Shown: positions 47,400-64,000 of the stretch, in pieces
Position numbering within the stretch: the first letter of the stretch is position 1
Layout: each line of letters starts with the position of its first letter
NCBI RefSeq assembly: GCF_016918035.1
Contig: NZ_JAERWK010000012.1
Coordinates: 202,809-266,808 of the forward strand
Origin: Nakamurella leprariae
Lineage (GTDB): Bacteria > Actinomycetota > Actinomycetes > Mycobacteriales > Nakamurellaceae
Reading direction: 5' to 3'
Length of the DNA: 64,000 bases
The notes under the pieces: model-generated
Told to the model about the DNA's origin: nothing
Seen by the model: the letters and a program-made list of their open reading frames with translations, nothing else
Database searches by the model: none
Position numbers and translations under genes: made by a program

Positions 47400-48542
47400 T
47401 CACCAGGAGAAGTCGCGCTCCTGCGGCGGCGACCACACGCCCGCCTCGCGCAGCCGGTCCAGGACCGGACGAAACGTCCGCAGCTCATCGTCGCTCCACA
47501 GCGGGAAGTTGATGAGCACGTTCGTCGAACCGGTGCCCCGCTTCACCGCGATGAGCGTCTCGGCCACCTCGTCCGGCGTCCCGATGAGCTGCAGCACCGA
47601 CTGACCGGAGCCGAAGGCGAGCGCGGCCTGCTCGTCCCCCAGCTTGTCGTACATCGCCCGGGCCGACTCGATGGAACCCATGACGTCGCCGGCGATCTCG
47701 AAGGTGGCCTCGCGGTTCAGGGACGCCAGCAACTGCTCTCGTTCCTCCTGGGCCTGTCCCTGTCCGGGGCGGACGATGGCCATGGCGAAGGGCGTCGGGG
47801 CGACGACGCGCTTGCCGCCGGTCAGCCGGCCGAGCTCGGCGTCGAGCGCGGTGAGCTGGTCCTGGCCGGTGGCCAGGGTGACCAACTGGTCGCAGTAGCG
47901 GGCGGCGAAGGCGATGCCGGCGGGTGAGGCGCCGGCGCTCACCAGCAGGGGATGCGGCTGCTGGACCGGGCGCGGCAGTTTGATCCGCCCCCGAGTGCGG
48001 TAGAAGCGGCCATCGACGTCGATGGGCTCCTCCTCGCGCCACAGGCGCAACACGATGTCCACGAACTCGGCGGCCATCGTGTACCGCAGGTCGTGCTCGA
48101 CGAAGGACTCGCCGAACAGTGCCGCCTCGTCCGCGCTGAATCCGGTGACGATGTTCCAGCCCCAGCGGCCATCGCTGAAGGCGTCCAGGGTGGCACCCAT
48201 CCGCGCCACGTGCGCCGGCTTGTGGTGGGTGGTGTGCATGGTCGAGATCACGCCGATGTGCTGCGTCGCGGTGAGCAGCGCCATCGCCAGCAGCGGGGCG
48301 TTGTAGGCCGGCGACTGGTGGCCGAACTGCTCGGCCACCCGTTGGTGACCCGACCAGTTGTCGGCGATGAACAGGGCGTCGAAGCCGACGTCCTCGGCGG
48401 TGCGGGCCAGCGACAGCATCGTCGCACCGGTCTGGTCCGGCACTCGCCGGGCCGCCTCGTCCGAGAACAGGAAGTTGGTCCTGCCCGTCGGGAAGAAGTA
48501 TCCGAAGCTGAGTTCGTCGGACGTCTCACGTCGACGCTTCAC
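47400..48542 (-). CDS. LLM-class flavin-dependent monooxygenase, copy 2
   Basis: A 380-residue sister of the LLM gene at 44539-45696. Seen: LSFGYFFPTGRTNFLFSDEAA, FDALFIADNWSGHQR, ARMGATLDAFSDGRWGWNIV, RYTMAAEFVDIVLRLW and RPVQQPHPLLVSAGASPAG, the last identical in both copies. Same SsuD/SfnG/RutA-like group, needing external FMNH2. GTG 48542 has AGGAGG five bases upstream; a longer open frame to 49046 runs through the next gene in another frame and is rejected. It follows the ThDP enzyme by 77 bases on the same strand and is probably co-transcribed with it. Two divergent copies suggest two sequential or alternative oxygenations. Confidence 0.88.
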   Translation of the reverse strand: MKRRRETSDELSFGYFFPTGRTNFLFSDEAARRVPDQTGATMLSLARTAEDVGFDALFIADNWSGHQRVAEQFGHQSPAYNAPLLAMALLTATQHIGVISTMHTTHHKPAHVARMGATLDAFSDGRWGWNIVTGFSADEAALFGESFVEHDLRYTMAAEFVDIVLRLWREEEPIDVDGRFYRTRGRIKLPRPVQQPHPLLVSAGASPAGIAFAARYCDQLVTLATGQDQLTALDAELGRLTGGKRVVAPTPFAMAIVRPGQGQAQEEREQLLASLNREATFEIAGDVMGSIESARAMYDKLGDEQAALAFGSGQSVLQLIGTPDEVAETLIAVKRGTGSTNVLINFPLWSDDELRTFRPVLDRLREAGVWSPPQERDFSW

Positions 48543-48619
48543 TGCGTCCTCCTGTTCGTGGTGCTGCGACTGTTCGTGGTGCGGCGGCCGGTCGCGGGGC
48601 CGCGACCGGCCGGGTGCGT

Positions 48620-50311
48620 TCAGTCGGACTGGGTGAACACCCGGGAGAACTCGTCGGCGTCCTCCGGGGAGTTGATCACCTCGATGAGAGTCGGCTGCCG
48701 CGACGCGAACGCCGCGTCCAGCGCCGTCCGCAGCTCGGCGGAGGTGCGGACCCGGGTGCCGGTGACCCCGAGACTGCTGGCGAACGCCGCGTGGTCGATG
48801 GCCGGGTCGAACTCCCATCCCATGACCTGTTCTGCCTGCGCGAGCGGGCTCCGAGCCACCCTCGCGAGCGCCGCGATGTCCCGCCACCCGCCGTTGTTCA
48901 GCACCACGAAGACGACGGGGACGCCGAACTGCGCCGCGGCGTTGATCGCCGTCGAGGAGAACATGAACCCGCCGTCGCCCAGCACCGCCACGACGTGGCG
49001 GTCGGGACGGGCGAGCTGGAAGCCGATCGAGGCCGGGCCGCCCCACCCCTGCGCGCTGGCCTTGCTCGAGATGCCGAAGAAGGTGTCGGTGTCGCCGATC
49101 GGGATGAGGTCCTCCAGGAACGGCTCACCCGACGCGCAGTGGTTCACCACGATCGTGCCCTCCGGCATCGCTGCCTCGATCTCGGTGACGATTCGCCCGA
49201 TGGCCAACGGCTCGTCGTCGAAGCGGATGGCCCGGATCTGGGCGACGCGGGCGTCGCGGGCCCGGTGCCGCTGCTGCGCGACGGCCAGGCGGCGTTCGCG
49301 GACCTCCGGCTCGACGTCGCCGACCGCGTGGCCGATCGCCTCCAGCGTGGGCCCGGGCATGCCGAGCACGGCCAGGTCGGGGCGCAGTTGCCGGGTCAGC
49401 GACACGGCGTCCGCCGTCAGCACCACGGTGGTGCCCGCGCCGAACTCGATGGGTGCGGTCAGGCCCGACTCGGTGAGCTCGACGCCCAGCAGCACGACCA
49501 CGTCGGCCTCGGCGACGACCGATCGGTTCGCGCCGATCCGGCCGGCGAACTGCGGGTGCACCGTGGGGAACCCGAGGTCGGAGATCTTGTCCTCGCTCAG
49601 GACGGTGCACCCCAGCCGTTCCGCCAGCGCCACCGCGGCGTCGACGCCGCCGTACCGGGCGACCTCGCTGCCGGCGACCAGCACCGGGTCGGTGCTGTCC
49701 CGGAGCAGCTGCGCGACCCGGGCCACGGTCGAGGGCGAGGCGGTGAAGTCGGCGAGTACGTCGGCGGGCCCCACCGAGCCCGAGGTGTCCTCGGTGGTCT
49801 CCAGCCACACGTCCATCGGGAAGGCCAGGTGCACCGGGCCGTACGGCGGGGTGTTGGCGATCTGGAAGGCGCGCTGGACGATCTCGGGGATCCGCGCCGC
49901 GCTCGGGACCTCGCAGCTCCACTTGGTGAACTGCTCGCTCATCTCGGTCACGGCGCGAGGGACGGCGGCGTACTGGTCGCGGCCGGACAGCGCCCGGCTG
50001 GAGGTGGTCGAGGTGAACACCAGAGGCACGCTCTCGGCCCAGGCGGTGGTGAGCGCCATCATCCCGAGGCCGGTCCCGGACGCGTGGTAGACGTTCACGA
50101 ACGCGGCCGACCGGTTGGCCCGGGCATAGCCCTCGGCGATGAGGCCGAGGTTGGTCTCGTTCAACGCGGAGATGTACCGGATCTCGCTGCGGTGCCGGTG
50201 GAACGCTTCTGCCAGCGGGAACAGTCCCAGACCGACGATGTTGAACGCGTGCCGCTGCTCCAGTCGCACCAAGGTGCGCACCAGCAGTTCAGCTCCGTTG
50301 ACCGACTCCAT
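48620..50311 (-). CDS. ThDP-dependent enzyme, benzoylformate-decarboxylase-like
   Basis: A 563-residue thiamine diphosphate enzyme of the decarboxylase/carboligase family. Seen: the activating glutamate in SALNETNLGLIAEGYARA, FVNVYHASGTGLGMMAL, the central domain with LVAGSEVARYGG, and the cofactor motif starting GDGGFMFSS and ending LNNGG. The N-terminal part resembles benzoylformate decarboxylase, but where that enzyme has NLHSAAGTG this one has NVYHASGTG, moving the histidine by one position. Acetolactate-synthase-like carboligases are the main alternative. In this cluster it could turn a hydroxybenzoylformate into a hydroxybenzaldehyde for the aldehyde dehydrogenase. The 174 bases upstream hold no gene; a TACGCT there may be its -10 element. 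Confidence 0.85.
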   Translation of the reverse strand: MESVNGAELLVRTLVRLEQRHAFNIVGLGLFPLAEAFHRHRSEIRYISALNETNLGLIAEGYARANRSAAFVNVYHASGTGLGMMALTTAWAESVPLVFTSTTSSRALSGRDQYAAVPRAVTEMSEQFTKWSCEVPSAARIPEIVQRAFQIANTPPYGPVHLAFPMDVWLETTEDTSGSVGPADVLADFTASPSTVARVAQLLRDSTDPVLVAGSEVARYGGVDAAVALAERLGCTVLSEDKISDLGFPTVHPQFAGRIGANRSVVAEADVVVLLGVELTESGLTAPIEFGAGTTVVLTADAVSLTRQLRPDLAVLGMPGPTLEAIGHAVGDVEPEVRERRLAVAQQRHRARDARVAQIRAIRFDDEPLAIGRIVTEIEAAMPEGTIVVNHCASGEPFLEDLIPIGDTDTFFGISSKASAQGWGGPASIGFQLARPDRHVVAVLGDGGFMFSSTAINAAAQFGVPVVFVVLNNGGWRDIAALARVARSPLAQAEQVMGWEFDPAIDHAAFASSLGVTGTRVRTSAELRTALDAAFASRQPTLIEVINSPEDADEFSRVFTQSD

Positions 50312-50485
50312 TGATGCTCCGCTCCGTTGCCTTCACCAGCCGCCGGAGCGTATCGACCGGGGAGGGCCCGGGACGTGGCTTTCTCGTGAGCAGAACTTTA
50401 CGGGTGGCCTCGGCCGGCCGGGCATCGGACGGGCCACGCGTCCTCGCGCCCAGGTCGTCCGGGGGCGGACCCGCTGCCTTCCCGG

Positions 50486-51263
50486 TCACCGCGCGGTCGC
50501 GTGGTACAGGGTGCCGACCAGGTCGCCGTCGCCGAGCAGCCGGCCCATGATCCCGGACTGCCGGGCGGCGGTCCGCCAGCGCGGGTCGTCGCCGTGACGG
50601 CGCTCCAGCAGGTCCTGCACGGCCACCGCGCGCTCCGTCCACTCCGGCGGCGCGGCCGCCATGTCACCGGTCGTGGCGCTGTCGTGCAGCGTGAAGCCGG
50701 CGGCGTCGATCATCGCCCGCGCGACCGTGTCGGTGGGGAAATCGTTGCCCTCCGGCTGCTCGGGCAACGGCGGGTGCGCCGCGACGTAGATCAGCAGCCC
50801 CATCCGGCCGCCTGGGCGCAGCACCCGGCGCAGCTCCGACAGCAGCAGCGGCTGGTCGTCGACCGTGCACAGCACCCCCAGGCTCCAGGCGACATCCACC
50901 GCGGCCGAGCGGAACGGCAGCCGCGAGTCGGCTCGGACGGCGGGCAGCCCGAACAGCCGGGCGGCGCCCCGGCACGCTCCCGCTTCGGGATCACACAGCA
51001 GCAGCCGCGCACCGGTCTCGCCGGTGGCGAAGGCGGCCGGACCGCCGAGCCCCGCGCCGCAGTCCAGCATCGTGTCCCGGCCACCGACGGCGAGCCGGTC
51101 GAGCAGCCAGCGCATCGCTCCCGGACTGCCGCTGCCCCGGCAGGCGGCCGGCAGGAAGTGGTCCGGTCCCAGCTCGACGGCGGCGTCGGCCGTCCACCGG
51201 GCCACGGTGTCGAACTCGGCCTCCATCGCGGTGCCATCGTCCCGGGACCGGTGGCCCGGCCCG

Positions 51264-51283
<20 letters not shown>
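50486..51283 (-). CDS. Class I SAM-dependent methyltransferase
   Basis: A 265-residue Rossmann-fold methyltransferase. Seen: LDCGAGLGGPAAFA (motif I), LLLCDPEAGACRGAARLFG (motif II acid Asp), DVAWSLGVLCTVDDQPLLLSELRRVLRPGGRMG (motifs IV to VI, quoted as 131-163) and a C-terminal helical cap. It overlaps the MTHFR-like gene by 20 bases; the ATG follows GAGG by six bases. Genes with this order suggest joint work in one-carbon metabolism, but the acceptor is unknown. Confidence 0.85.
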
Positions 51284-54706
<3,423 letters not shown>

Positions 54707-54710
<4 letters not shown>

Positions 54711-55671
54711 CCGGCGCGGTGACTCGATCCGTGACGCACACCGTCACACACTCCGCGACCGGAACCGAGCCGCGGGACGCGGCCGAACTGACCGACGCGG
54801 GCGCCCGGGCGGCTGTGCTGGCCGACGCGCTGCCGTGGCTGCGGCAGTTCGCCGGGGCCCTGGTCGTGGTCAAGTACGGCGGCAACGCCATGACCGACGA
54901 GCAGCTCAAGCGGGACTTCGCCGCCGACATGGTGTTCCTGCGCACCGTGGGGCTGCGGCCAGTGGTGGTGCACGGCGGCGGTCCGCAGATCTCCTCGATG
55001 CTCACACGTCTGGGCATGTCGGGGGAGTTCAAGGGCGGCTTCCGGGTCACCACCCCCGAGACGCTCGACGTGGTGCGGATGGTGCTGGTCGGTCAGGTCG
55101 GTCGCGAACTGGTCGGACTGATCAACCAGCACGGGCCGCTGGCCGTGGGCATGTCCGGCGAGGATGCCGGGCTGCTCACCGCGGCGCGCCGCACCGTGGA
55201 CGTCGAGGGCGTGGCCACCGACATCGGGCTGGTCGGCGACGTCGCCCACGTCGACACCACCGCGGTGGTCGACCTGGTGGACGCCGGGCGCATCCCGGTG
55301 ATCGCCACCGTGGCGCCGGACGCCGACGGCGTCGTGCACAACCTGAACGCCGACACCGCCGCGGCCGCGTTGGCCGTCGCGCTGGGCGCGGCCAAGCTGG
55401 TGGTCCTCACCGACGTCGAGGGGCTGTACGCCGACTGGCCCGACCGCGGGTCGCTGCTGTCCAGCATCTCGGCCGGGGCGCTGCGCGAGATGCTGCCCAG
55501 CCTGGAGGCGGGCATGGTCCCCAAGATGGAGGGCTGCCTGCGCGCCGTCGAGGGCGGAGTGGCCGCCGCGCACGTCATCGACGGGCGCGTGCCGCACGCC
55601 GTCCTGCTGGAGATCGTCACCACCCGAGGGATCGGCACCATGGTCGTCCCCGACCCGCAGGAGCTGCTGCA

Positions 55672-55675
<4 letters not shown>
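54707..55675 (+). CDS. argB: Acetylglutamate kinase
   Basis: Phosphorylates N-acetylglutamate, the usual arginine-inhibited step. Seen: 322 residues with an N-terminal extension of about 30 residues, as in arginine-sensitive kinases; [21 protein letters not shown], the [10 protein letters not shown] loop, [27 protein letters not shown] and MVPKMEGC. The N-terminal helix suggests a hexameric, feedback-inhibited enzyme. GTG overlaps the argJ stop by four bases. Confidence 0.97.
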
Positions 55676-61932
<6,257 letters not shown>

Positions 61933-61981
61933 GCCCGTCCCGTCGACCTGCCGGCGCCGCTGCGGTGCTCGTGGGCTCGGC

Positions 61982-62404
61982 TCAGCGGGTCGCGTCGAAG
62001 TGCGCCTGATGGACGGCGACTGCGTCCCGGTGCGTCTCGGACCAGATCTTGAGTTGCCGGACCGTCTGGTGCAGCGAGAGTCCGAGATCGGTGAGTTCGT
62101 AGGTGACGGTGACGGGCACCGTGGCGGTGGCGGTGCGCGAGACCAGGCCGTCGCGTTCGAGGGACCGCAGGGTCTGGGACAACATCTTCGGACTCACGCC
62201 GGCCAGGACACGGGCGAGTTGGGAATACCGCATCGGTCGTGGCTCGCCGTCGCACTCAGGACCGCTGCCCAGCGCGGACAGCACCAGGGTGACCCACTTG
62301 CCGGAGACCTGGGCCAGCAGCTGCTGGCTCGGGCAAACGGCCAGGAACGCGTTGTAGTGCGCTTTGGCGGCCGCCTTCCGTTGCGCCGCGGTCGTCGTCG
62401 CCAT
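61982..62404 (-). CDS. HxlR-family transcriptional regulator
   Basis: A 140-residue winged-helix regulator of the HxlR type (often sensing aldehydes or redox stress). Seen: CPSQQLLAQVSGKWVTLVLSAL, the recognition segment MRYSQLARVLAGVSPKMLSQTLRSLE (residues 58-83) and the wing GLVSRTATATVPVTVTYELTDLG. One cysteine at 24 lies in the usual sensory position. It is divergent from the aldo/keto reductase gene, which is its probable target. Confidence 0.92.
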   Translation of the reverse strand: MATTTAAQRKAAAKAHYNAFLAVCPSQQLLAQVSGKWVTLVLSALGSGPECDGEPRPMRYSQLARVLAGVSPKMLSQTLRSLERDGLVSRTATATVPVTVTYELTDLGLSLHQTVRQLKIWSETHRDAVAVHQAHFDATR

Positions 62405-62407
62405 GTC

Positions 62408-62463
62408 GTACCTCCGGGTACCTACGCACTCCTGGGTAACTCCTTCCCAACGGGAAGTTTACC
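62408..62463. promoter_or_regulatory. Palindrome-rich HxlR/aldo-keto reductase operator region
   Basis: GTACC-TCCG-GGTAC (62408-62421), TTCCC-AAC-GGGAA (62444-62456) and the outer pair GGTAA (62435-62439) with TTACC (62459-62463) lie together in the 108-base divergent gap. Nested symmetry of this kind fits binding sites for the dimeric HxlR regulator. Confidence 0.5.
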
Positions 62464-62512
62464 ATCCAGGGTGGACGTCGGCAACTCGTTCGACAAGCTC
62501 TGGAAGGCATTG

Positions 62513-63391
62513 ATGAGCACCTCACTCGATCTCCCCGGCGGTACTTGGACCCTGGGTGACCGCACCGTGACGCGCTTCGGGTACGGCGCCATGCAGCTCG
62601 CCGGCCCATGGGTCTTCGGACCCCCGAAGGACCACGACGCGGCGCTCGCGGTGCTCCGCGAGGCGGTCGCGAGCGGGATCACCCACATCGACACTGCGGA
62701 GACCTACGGTCCGCGGGTGGTGAACGACCTCATCCGTGAGGCGCTCCACCCGTACGCCGGGGACCTGGTCATCGCGACGAAGGCCGGTGGCCGACGGGAC
62801 GACCACGGCGGCTGGCCCGCGGCACGGAAGCCGGACGAGCTGCGTGCCCAGATCGACGACAACCTGGCGACGCTCGGGGTGGACGCGCTCGACCTCGTCC
62901 ACCTGCGCCTCGGGGACGCGAACGGCCCGGTGCCGGGCGAGCGCATCGACGAGGCGATGGCGACGCTGGTCGACCTTCAAAGGCAGGGAGTGATCCGGCA
63001 TCTCGGCGTCAGCAACGCCACGGTCGACCAGGTCACGCAGGCGCAGTCGATCGCACCGATCGTGTCCGTGCAGAACAGGTACAACCTGGCCGACCGGACG
63101 GACGACGAGCTCATCGACCGTCTCGCCGGCGAGAGCATCGCCTACATCCCGTTTTTCCCGCTGGGCGGATTCACGCCCCTGCAGTCCGACGCGTTGTCGG
63201 CGGTCGCCGCGCGCCTGGGATTGACGCCGATGTCCGTCGCCCTGGCCTGGCTGCTCCAGCGGTCGCCGAACATCCTGCTCATCCCGGGAACGTCGTCGGT
63301 CACGCATCTGCGGGAGAACCTGTCGGGCGCAGTGCTCGAGCTCTCCGCCGCCGATGTGGATGAGCTGGATCGCATCGCCGGCCAGGCGTGA
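62513..63391 (+). CDS. Aldo/keto reductase
   Basis: A 292-residue NADPH-dependent (alpha/beta)8 reductase. Seen: VTRFGYGAMQLAGPWVFGPP, the catalytic tetrad in ITHIDTAETYGP (Asp, Tyr), VIATKAGG (Lys) and DLVHLRLGD (His), then VIRHLGVSNATVDQV, PIVSVQNRYNLADR and a C-terminal LLIPGTSSVTHLRENL that holds the NADPH phosphate. ATG 62513 follows GGAAGG by five bases. Control by the divergent HxlR gene suggests a role in aldehyde or quinone detoxification. Confidence 0.92.
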   Translation: MSTSLDLPGGTWTLGDRTVTRFGYGAMQLAGPWVFGPPKDHDAALAVLREAVASGITHIDTAETYGPRVVNDLIREALHPYAGDLVIATKAGGRRDDHGGWPAARKPDELRAQIDDNLATLGVDALDLVHLRLGDANGPVPGERIDEAMATLVDLQRQGVIRHLGVSNATVDQVTQAQSIAPIVSVQNRYNLADRTDDELIDRLAGESIAYIPFFPLGGFTPLQSDALSAVAARLGLTPMSVALAWLLQRSPNILLIPGTSSVTHLRENLSGAVLELSAADVDELDRIAGQA

Positions 63392-63394
63392 CCA

Positions 63395-63430
63395 CCGCAT
63401 CCGGCGCGGCGTGGTCCGCGCCGGATGCGG
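63395..63430 (+). terminator. Perfect 15-bp hairpin after the aldo/keto reductase gene
   Basis: CCGCATCCGGCGCGG (63395-63409) pairs perfectly with 63416-63430 across a six-base loop, four bases after the stop codon. No T tract, but position and stability fit a terminator. Confidence 0.7.
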
Positions 63431-63571
63431 TCGGTCGCCGAGTGTCGGACGCGCCAGGGTCCGGACCCGGAGCCGTCATCCCCCGGACCGGTGATCACCA
63501 CGGCGGCCGATCTGGGGCACGATGCCGGCGGCGCCCGGGGGCAGGAATGTCGAACCAGGGGGATCCGAACC

Positions 63572-63841
63572 ATGGTCGTGGACATGGATCGAGACGACGC
63601 GTCGGCGCACGGCCGACCGGACGAGCCGATGCGGTTGCCATCTTCGGCTCAGCAGTCGGCCGAGCACGGGGACACCACCCCGGCTGCGGCGCACGCATCC
63701 GACGACGAACCGCTGCCCGACGACTCGCTGGCCGGGATCGCCGCGGGCTACCCCACCCACGCGGTGCGCGTCCTCACCAAGCCCGGGCCCGTCCAGCCGG
63801 AGTCCTCCCGCACGCCCTGGTCCGCCGAACCCAGGACCTGA
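63572..63841 (+). CDS. Small acidic hypothetical protein
   Basis: An 89-residue open frame not recognised as any family. Seen: ATG 63572 preceded by GGGGGA at about nine bases; composition rich in Asp, Glu, Pro, Ala and Ser, with DDEPLPDDSLAGIAAGYPTH in the middle and no cysteine or membrane segment. High third-position GC is compatible with coding, but a chance frame cannot be excluded. Confidence 0.45.
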   Translation: MVVDMDRDDASAHGRPDEPMRLPSSAQQSAEHGDTTPAAAHASDDEPLPDDSLAGIAAGYPTHAVRVLTKPGPVQPESSRTPWSAEPRT

Positions 63842-63915
63842 TCCGTGACCGACCACGACACCCGGCGGCGGTCAGCCGGTCAATGACCGGCCCGCGGTCT
63901 CCTCGGCCCGGTCGT

Positions 63916-64000
<85 letters not shown>

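Noticed and set aside
49125..49922. A 265-codon minus-strand frame inside the ThDP gene
   Set aside because: Frame-shifted shadow with Arg/Gly-rich composition; the ThDP frame carries all conserved motifs.

Overview
The window looks like chromosome of a high-GC actinobacterium. It encodes a WhiB regulator, the actinobacterial nucleoid protein mIHF, an F420 biosynthesis enzyme and a mycothiol-type maleylpyruvate isomerase, with many GTG starts and many 4-base start/stop overlaps. Gene order is close to Mycobacterium, but the island and several gene losses point to another lineage; a Nakamurella-like organism is my guess and is not proven. No tRNA, rRNA, CRISPR array, insertion sequence, integrase or replication origin was seen.

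Layout. (1) 1-6427: cofD (cut by the left edge), an M50 protease, whiB2-type regulator, degenerate zincin, DUF3499, Trm112-like, TobH/SIS protein and manA. This is the mycobacterial fbiA-whiB2-manA neighbourhood, but the phosphomannomutase gene is missing. (2) 6641-20728: mihF, gmk, rpoZ, coaBC, metK, priA, a GNAT enzyme, fmt, rsmB, rpe, riboflavin genes ribE-ribBA-ribH and a PH-like membrane protein. (3) 20816-31157: DUF1844 gene, infC-rpmI-rplT, an rRNA methyltransferase, HIT protein, a solitary PemK-like toxin, pheS-pheT, a DUF5998 gene and a phosphodiesterase. (4) 31197-50311: an accessory catabolic block of about 19 kb. It holds MarR and IclR regulators, a complete gentisate ring-cleavage route (3-hydroxybenzoate 6-hydroxylase, gentisate dioxygenase, mycothiol-dependent maleylpyruvate isomerase, fumarylpyruvate hydrolase), an aldehyde dehydrogenase, SDR, class II aldolase, MHS transporter, epimerase, Baeyer-Villiger monooxygenase, metallo-hydrolase, two sister luciferase-like monooxygenases, a carboxylesterase and a benzoylformate-decarboxylase-like ThDP enzyme. 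(5) 50486-61932: a methyltransferase and MTHFR-like protein, divergent from the complete arginine operon argCJBDFRGH, followed by an alkyladenine DNA glycosylase. (6) 61982-64000: a HxlR regulator divergent from an aldo/keto reductase, a small acidic hypothetical gene, and a poly-G stretch that looks like an assembly artefact.

How it fits together. Blocks 1-3 and 5 are housekeeping: translation, nucleotide, CoA, SAM, riboflavin, arginine and mannose metabolism. The block between pheT and argC, which are near neighbours in mycobacteria, is the unusual part. I infer that it imports an aromatic substrate, converts side chains through decarboxylase, aldehyde dehydrogenase, BVMO, esterase and flavin monooxygenase steps, and feeds 3-hydroxybenzoate into gentisate cleavage to yield pyruvate and fumarate. 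The true substrate is unknown. Further points of interest are probable non-standard start codons (ATC for infC, CTG for fmt and for the glycosylase), strong hairpins in the infC operon, a direct-repeat array and palindromic promoter ahead of whiB, and in-frame tandem repeats in protein linkers.
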